From Brassica napus (taxonomy: Eukaryota > Streptophyta > Magnoliopsida > Brassicales > Brassicaceae), in NCBI RefSeq assembly GCF_020379485.1, contig NC_063442.1, positions 18,920,732 through 18,984,731 on the forward strand: a stretch of 64,000 nt of DNA. Direction: 5' to 3'. Under the pieces are notes generated by a model. The model worked only from the letters and a program-made list of their open reading frames with translations, had not been told where the DNA came from and ran no database searches. Both the position numbers and the translations under genes were made by a program. Positions 57,565-64,000 of this stretch are shown piece by piece. Each line of letters starts with the position of its first letter. The first letter of the stretch is position 1.

Positions 57565-57789
57565 TTTGGTCCAATGTATGACTATATAATAAAATTCTTC
57601 TAATTTAAAGAAAAGTATAGAAAGTGCTACTTGCTCTCTATATTTAGAGATATAAATAATATTTTTTATATTTTTTTCTTAAAATAAAGATTTTCTATAT
57701 TTGTTTCTTAAATAAAAAAATTTCCATATTTTTTTCTTAAAATAAAAGATTTATTTTTAGATGCATACTTTAAAGTAAATCCATCATGT
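57565..57789. other. AT-rich spacer
   Basis: Contains two to three copies of a TTTTTTTCTTAAAATAAA-like unit; no gene. Confidence 0.45.
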
Positions 57790-59945
57790 GATGATGTGTG
57801 AAATTCTTTGTTACAGCTATGTGTCATGTTACTAACTGCCATATAAGGTGGTTCATCTTTTTAGGAGCATTAGCTTTCCAAGCGAAGTTTAGTGTTACTA
57901 AGTTCCGAATATATGACCTCATTCCAATGTTTCAAAATATTTTTAGTAACCTAGTATCCCGACTTAATAGTATATTGCTCTTCGTAAAACTCAATCAATA
58001 GGTATTTCGATGTGTAGTGCGACTTATGGCCAAACTCCCAATTAAAGGAATGTTTTCTGTTCCAACAAAATTCTTTAGCCTCTCCACCTCTCATTCTTTC
58101 AAATCATCTCTAATAAAATCACTAATAGGGATTCTAGGATGAATAACCAAAGCATTTAGCCTGGCCGGCCTTGCAGGTGTCGTCAGAATCCATGGATTCT
58201 CCAATGATTTAACCTCGTAACTTTAATGAATTTTCTGTCTAATCCCCAATTCCAAAGCGGTCTCGCTGCTGAAATGCTCATCCATGCATATGAGAGAGCA
58301 TATGTAGAACTTTCTAACGAAGTCGAGCTAAGCTTATAATACGTGCCACGCAAACCCATAGCGAGCATAAATTTAGAATTCATGGATCATACAAAATCCA
58401 ATACCTCTCTCGTCTCTTGGAATTATTATTTTCCCATTCAGCCCAATGAAAGCCCTTTTATGAAGGTTAGACCTTCGTCACAAATGAGCAATGACACATG
58501 CTAGTTCTCACAAATGTCTAAAGGAAGAAAGAATCTGGACATAACATATGTTGGTAGTGCTAGCGCAATTGATTTAATTAGAAAATCAGTTCCTCATTTT
58601 GATAACCATTGTGCCGACCATCTATTAGCTCTGTTTTGCAACATGTCCTTCAAGAAGGCAAATATCTTAAATTTTGAGCCACTTATATCTACGGGTATTC
58701 CCAAGTAAGAACTCATTCCACCTTCTCTGGATCCAAAAAGAGTATTTAATCGTTTGCTTTGAATTTTCAGAAACTCCCTTACCAAAGAGTAGAGATGATT
58801 TATCAAAGTTGATACATTGCTCGTAAGCTTTTCCACATATCCTTACTATTTTCATAACTTCTTCACATTCGCATGGCTCCCCCTTACATAAGAAAAACTA
58901 TCATCAGCAAAACAAAATGAGGGTCAGCGGGTGACACACACATCCTCGTTATCTTTCCTTAATTCTCTGCATGATCAAGAAGGCTAACAAGTGCTTCCGT
59001 GCATAAAATAAATATGAAAGGAGACAAAGGATCCTATTGGCGTAGTTCCCTATCTGGGACAATATTACCTTTGGGCTAGCCATTCATAATGAACTTGTAC
59101 TTGACCGATGAAATTCACCATATATCCATTCAATCCAGAAAGCCGAGAAACCTATTTTCTCCCTTACATCTCTTATGAAAGTCCATTCCATCATATCATA
59201 CGCCTTGCTTATGTCAGTTTTGATTGACATTCTCTTATTACTCCTTCGTGGTTTTATCTGAAGCGCATGAAACATCTCTTGAGCGATCATAATGTTGTAC
59301 GTAATTTTTCTTCCAGCAAAAAGGCATAACCTTTTTGAGTCTCTGGCATTAGACCTTCGAAACTATCTTATATCTCACATTACACAAACTAATTGGCTGA
59401 AATTGGGTCATCTAAGTAAGTTTATCTTTCTTCAGAATGCGACAAAATTTGGTATCATTCAAACCTTGATCCTTAATGCCATCAAAGAGAAATAACCATA
59501 TGGGTTAAGTTGCCCTTCACAATATTTAAAAAAAAAATATATTGAACAGAGGTGTCATCCAATCTGGGCTCTAGAGCTTTTTAAGGATGCATTGCAAAAA
59601 GAGCTAGCTTAACTTCCTATTCTATAGCCAGAGATGTAAGATCATAATTTATTGTCTGATGATAGTATGAGTAACATCTACTAAAGCTGCATATATCTCT
59701 TCTAGATTGGACAATTCAAAAATGCGCTTGAAATAACTAGTAACACTTCAACCTATCTCTTTCTCGTAACCCAATAATTCTACTTTTTGTTTCTAAAACA
59801 TTTTCTCAGCCTTAAGAGCATCAGACAATTCCTTAACAGCCTCTACTATCTCTTCAGTTGTGACGTCGTCATTTGAATACAAAGATTCCACTTTCTCCTT
59901 AAGTTCTTCCACTTGTTTTTCCGAAGTTACATCAAAGATTCCACA
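57790..59945 (-). pseudogene. Degenerate LINE ORF2 (reverse transcriptase to zf-RVT)
   Basis: Minus-strand pieces in LINE order, in several frames: from the right, an EELKEKVESLYSNDDVTTEE-type linker (about 59935-59850), IAQEMFHALQIKPRRSNKRM and IKTDISKAYDMMEWTFI (59288-59170), INFDKSSLLFGKG (about 58830-58790), SSYLGIPVDISGSKFKIFAF and LKDML (58716-58640), YALSYAWMSISAARPLWNWG, and a zf-RVT start LAWKAN/KKMNHLIWQLVT (57890-57810). Each has a close match in the LINE at 15373-19098, so they are the same family, but this copy is old and full of stops and deletions. No tail or target duplication was identified. Confidence 0.85.
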
Positions 59946-59954
59946 TTTTGTTTC

Positions 59955-60190
59955 TTAGCATGAAGTCCAGGAAAATAGCTGAGTTTTCCCATCATACTCA
60001 TTTTCAATTCTGGTCATTGTCTTGACGAACATATCAATCAGGCTTTTCTTTGTTGCTCCAAAGATTATGTCTTCGACATAGATCTGGACAATGAGAATGT
60101 TTGAATCCTCATTTAGGATAAACAAGGTTTTATCGACACTCCCTCTTTTAAATCCGTTTGTGAGGAGCACCTTTCCACAGTAGAATGGTG
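59955..60190 (-). pseudogene. Copia reverse transcriptase fragment (C-terminal side)
   Basis: Minus-strand frame: LLTNGFKRGSVDKTLFILNE then SNILIVQIYVEDIIFGATKK. This is Copia RT around its catalytic motif, with YVED in place of YVDD. It abuts, at about 60190, a Copia segment on the other strand. Confidence 0.8.
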
Positions 60191-61150
60191 TTGTAGAAAG
60201 AAAAAAACAGGACTCTATAGGAGATGGCCAGAGCCATGCTGAACGAGAACAACACTCTTACAAGATTTTAGGCTGAAGCAATCAATAATGCTGGCTATAT
60301 CATCAACAAGGTATATGTGAGGCCCTGGAAAAATATGACTCCATATGAAATATTAAAAGGAAAATCGCCTAATCTGAGCTATCTTCATGTCTTTGGTTGT
60401 ATCTCCTACATTATGAATGATAAAGCTCAACTCGGAAATTTTGATTCCAAGTAGGATGAAGGGATCTTTCTATGATACTCCACCAACAACATGACCTATC
60501 GAGTATATAACAAAAGCACACACTTCTTGGGAGAAACAGTTATTTATTTGATGATCATAATAGTCTTCTATTGGAACCTGGTGAACCTTCTCAAGATGAG
60601 AGTGATGCAGCTAATGATGTATCTCAAAGAAAGACAGTAAGTAGTGATGAGGACTGTGTAAAGGAAGACATAGAAAAAGATGAGAAAAATCAGACTCAAA
60701 GGCATCAAAATCATTCACTAGATGACGTTATTGGTAATCTAAATGATGCAAGGAAAACTCGCAACAGGAAGAATGATTTCAAGGTGATGGTTAAACTGGT
60801 TTGCTTCATCTCCTTGATAGAATCACTTGATGATGAATTTTGGACAAATTCGATGCATGAAGAACTTGAACAATTTACCGCCTAGAAATTTGGGATTCGT
60901 TCCAAAACAAGAAGGAGTTAATGTCATTGCCATTATGTGGATCTTCAAGAACAAGATAGACGAAGAAGTAATGTTGTAAGGAATTAGTCTCGCCTTGTTG
61001 CTCAAGGTTACTCACAGATTGAAGAGATTGACTTTGATGAAACTTTTTCTCATGTTGCACGACTTGAACCAATTCGGTTATTGTTTGGGATCACATGTAA
61101 ACCGAGAATCAACATGTATCAAATGGATGTCAAAAGTGACTTTCTGAATG
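60191..61150 (+). pseudogene. Copia integrase C-terminus to RT N-terminus, inverted relative to the rest
   Basis: Plus-strand frames include ARAMLNENNTLTRF, AEAINNAGYIINKVYVRPWK, TPYEILKGKSPNLSYLHVFG, LNDKAQLGNFDSK-like sequence, an acidic linker (SQDESDAANDVSQRKTVSSD), FWTNSMHEELEQFTA and RLVAQGYSQIEEIDFDETFS, ending YQMDVKSDFLNG. Frames are interrupted by several stops. It joins minus-strand RT at the left and minus-strand gag at the right. Confidence 0.8.
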
Positions 61151-61680
61151 GGGATTTTCCAATTTGGTTATCATTCAATACAAAATTTCTCAAATCCCAG
61201 TTGATCATTGGGGATTGTCCAATCAATAATATCTTATCTAAATTCTTTGTACCATGACTCAATATACAAATCTTCTGATGATTTTCTCGAAGCTTTTTCT
61301 CGAGTTTATGTTTGTGGTTTGTTCCTTTGTGTATGATTTCTTCATTTTTTTCGACTTGATCTTTCACGACTCTGTTTTTACTCTTTTTTTTCCTGAGATA
61401 GTTCTTGTGAAAGTATGACATCAAATGTTTCGAGATTTTATTATCGTGCTTTATCCTTATCTTTAGATGAGTGCTGTTTCATTTCCAGGATGTTGATATG
61501 AGCTTTTATCATTGCTTTGTCTTTCAGTATTTTGAGATTTTCATGATTTATCTTAACCAGTTGATGACATAGTTCTTGATACTTCTTCTTTACATCATTT
61601 TCATTTTCAGATTCGGGATCAGTGGCACAAACATAATCCCTTCCTTTTTGAATCAATGTGAAATGATTAATATTATCCAT
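61119..61680 (-). pseudogene. Copia (Sirevirus-like) gag region relic
   Basis: Minus-strand frames: MDNINHFTLIQKGRDYVCAT then KKYQELCHQLVKINHENLKI (coiled coil, 61680-61441), and a Lys-rich stretch with EKKLRENHQKICILSHGTKN (61424-61119). A long Lys/Glu coiled coil before the zinc knuckle is usual in Sirevirus-type Copia gag. Just right of it, 61730-61750 has GTCTGATCTGATAAC, like a decayed primer-binding site complement, which would place the 5' LTR at about 61750-62170. Confidence 0.6.
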
Positions 61681-61750
61681 CTTCTTCCCAAGATCTAAAC
61701 TTGTAAACGATATCGAGTATCTTAGAGGTTGTCTGATCTGATAACAAATG

Positions 61751-63250
61751 AAATACCTAGAACATGGATAATCAAAGGACTTAGAGATAAGAGTTTCATT
61801 TTTAAAGAATACCTTTATTAGAAATCATTTGAACAAATATGTCATTCTTGTTCAATCAAACTTACGTGACTAAACACAACTTTTGCATCACGATTGACCA
61901 ATTTCTAAATACCCAAGATCTCTTAATGCAACAGCAGTTGCTTCTCTCACAAGTCTTTCACTCACCAATAACCCTAACTCGAGATTCTCTCATTTGAGTG
62001 TGCTTCTCTTTCTTGTCAAAATGGCTAATCTAATCACATTTCGGTCTCCTTCTCTTTATAGTCAAGCATTTACAAATCTCGAATATCCCCTTTCCATATT
62101 CTTCGCAGCCACATCATCATTTCACGATCACAAGCTTCCTGCTTCATTAAGCTCAATATTCTTGAGCCTACGTTGACCTTATATTTCCCCTATTTGGTGA
62201 AATGACATCCCATCGAATCATGCACACTTATCTGACTGATGGGTAAACTTTGGATAATTGTCACATCATCATCCACCGCCAAAGACTCAATCGGCCATGT
62301 ATTGTTTTTTTTTTTGTGATTGGATCAATTAATTAATCTACTGTTAAAAGTGATTATTGGCTAACATTATTAACAGATTTAGAGTTTGCGTGTCTCATAG
62401 GAATGCTTGAGATCTACAGATCATTTTATTTAGAAATTGATGTATTCTTTCTTACCATGTTTATTAACAAATTAAATTTATTTATTAATTAGATTCTAAA
62501 AAATTATACAAATACATATACAACAATGAAAACCAACAAATAAAATAACATAAACATGAAAGACCATAAGTTTCTTGCAAATTTGAATCTTTCTCACATT
62601 TTGAGTATTAGTACTCTTTGTTGTATTATATTAGCCTCATTTCAATTTAGATCTATAATATTCTTTGGTTTAAAATTCAATGTATAGATTCAACAGTAAG
62701 AAATAATGATTGAAATGACCAATTTTCAACGATTGTAAGGATATATGCATACAACAAAGATACTTTTATATTGTCGCTTCCTCGATGATGCATTCCATGA
62801 TTTCAAACAAATATTTGATACCAAATATAGTATATCAAAATATAAGTTCTGAAAAAAATGGTTGGCTGACATAAAATTTATTCCTCTTGTCTCTACATAT
62901 TCTTCTTCATATTGAATCGTTATATTTTGTAACAAATCTGTGACGATTTATTTGAAACTTTTTGCTAGTCATCACACTTTCATGATAACCAATGTAAACT
63001 AACACAAACTAACAATACATGTTAGAATTGGCAAAGATTTAGCAAAAACCGCTGGAAGATAACCGACATAATAATCAGAGATGATGTTTCGATAGATGAA
63101 GGAAAAATGTTAAAGAAACATAGTTTCATGCTTTTGTTTTGGTGACACACTTATAATTTTTCTCTTTCTCTGATAATATTCTGTGAAATTATAAAATTTA
63201 AAAAGAAATAAAAAGAAGGTACGGAGCCACCGACAGATATCGGTGACACT
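61751..63250. other. Possible decayed LTR, then AT-rich intergenic DNA
   Basis: 61750-62260 is less AT-rich, with a short frame (61994-62176) and could be an LTR. 62260-63250 shows no gene or element end. Confidence 0.4.
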
Positions 63251-63267
63251 AAGAACAATAAATGGAT

Positions 63268-63627
63268 AACGCGCTTTGGTGTTGATATTGTTAATCCATG
63301 ATCTTCAAGCTAATCTTGTGGTGATTAACAATTGGTACTTGAATAATAATCGGATTCAACTTAGGATATACTTGTGTACTCTGTTTGCCTTGGTTCTTTA
63401 GTCCAAGTTAGGGTTTAAGAAACGGTTCAGCTCGGGTAGGGAGTTGTTCTTGTTTCGATGTGGTGAAAAATACAGCGATGTCTCAGATCGGATTAGCGTA
63501 GGATCCAATTTAGTGTTCTTGGGTGTTATTAGATCTCGTAGTTTGTATGTTGGGTTAAAATTGATTGTGGTTGTAATCCCGTGTTCATCCTTTTGGTATA
63601 TGAAAGTTTGGGTTTGAACAAAAAAAA
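63268..63627 (+). mobile_element. Short retroposed sequence with poly(A) and 17-bp target-site duplication (16/17)
   Basis: AAGAACAATAAATGGAT (63251-63267) and AAGAACAATAGATGGAT (63628-63644) flank the insert, which ends GGGTTTGAAC plus an A-run (63620-63627). The body is balanced in composition, with TTAGGGTTTAAGAAACGG and GGAGTTGTTCTTGTTTCGAT; it is non-coding and resembles a LINE 3' UTR or the end of a retroposed transcript. Confidence 0.7.
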
Positions 63628-63644
63628 AAGAACAATAGATGGAT

Positions 63645-64000
63645 TTGAAAAGTGCAAAGAGGAGGTTGATGAAATCGTCGCTCCCGGAGAGAAAAATGGT
63701 TTTCTTACCCTATTATGTATTCATTACAAGCCTAAAATTAATTATTTTATTATGAATTTATAATATTTAAGTGTAAACTATAAACAGTGAAAGAAAATAT
63801 ACATTTATTAAAAATGAAAATTCAAAATTTGTATATTCATGAAAAGAAAAAATGATGACTCTTCCCTTAAGTTAAAAGAAAAATACTTGAAAATATAGAT
63901 ATTATTTCAGGTTTATGATATTATTTGAATTTTTCGCTTTTTTTTTCTTGTTTCTTTTTTCTTGCATTTTACGTAAATTTTTTATAAGGGTTAATTTGCT
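63645..64000. other. AT-rich DNA to the window edge
   Basis: Nothing recognised. Confidence 0.45.

Overview
The window is plant nuclear DNA from a Brassicaceae species, most likely a Brassica-type crucifer. Coding regions have intron/exon structure and encode proteins close to Arabidopsis ones. They sit in very AT-rich DNA full of Helitrons, MITEs, SINE/LINE insertions and LTR-element debris.

Four low-copy host genes form the backbone: a BPG2/NOA1-type organellar GTPase (1-728, minus, truncated by the window edge); a nine-exon PABP-interacting RNA-binding protein of the CID8-13 class (10328-12037, minus, intact); a single-exon PHD-finger protein (42193-42804, plus); and a three-exon 2-oxoglutarate/Fe(II) oxygenase of the DMR6-LIKE OXYGENASE class (53623-54938, minus, intact, with a GC-AG first intron). 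From memory this matches the order At4g10620, At4g10610 (CID12), At4g10600, At4g10500/At4g10490 on Arabidopsis chromosome 4. The interval is enlarged by transposons, and the UBP9/UBP10 and subtilase genes expected between the last two are not visible.

Layout: 0.9-2.1 kb, a retroposed element just upstream of the GTPase. 2.5-8 kb, a foldback element and a Helitron. 8.2-9.7 kb, two unrelated gene relics (an SGNH/GDS-type protein and HMGB1) side by side. 14.7-19.1 kb, a hAT-like MITE and a 5'-truncated LINE with an unbroken frame. 19.5-23.3 kb, a MITE, a Helitron carrying a LINE tail, and a SINE. 24.7-29.1 kb, a Copia relic split by a complete TRIM and a long solo LTR. 29.9-30.1 kb, a CT microsatellite. 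32.6-34.8 kb, a Helitron with a decayed RING gene. 35.4-36.0 kb, a hAT MITE. 36.1-41.2 kb, a probable Helitron with a large internal duplication and an intron-containing fragment of a VIH/PPIP5K gene. 43-44.8 kb, a palindrome and a tandem duplication with a datable insertion. 46.2-51.2 kb, a CACTA transposon remnant. 52.2-53.0 kb, a LINE tail and a Helitron terminus. 55.3-57.6 kb, a Helitron with unidentified exon-like pieces. 57.8-61.7 kb, a decayed LINE and a Copia relic with an internal inversion. 63.3 kb, a short retroposed sequence.

No CRISPR array, rRNA gene or true tRNA gene is visible; the tRNA-like motifs belong to SINEs. The most informative features are insertions whose target-site duplications or termini can be read to the base, which allow relative dating, and the gene fragments inside Helitrons. 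All gene identities rest on recognised sequence, not on a database search.
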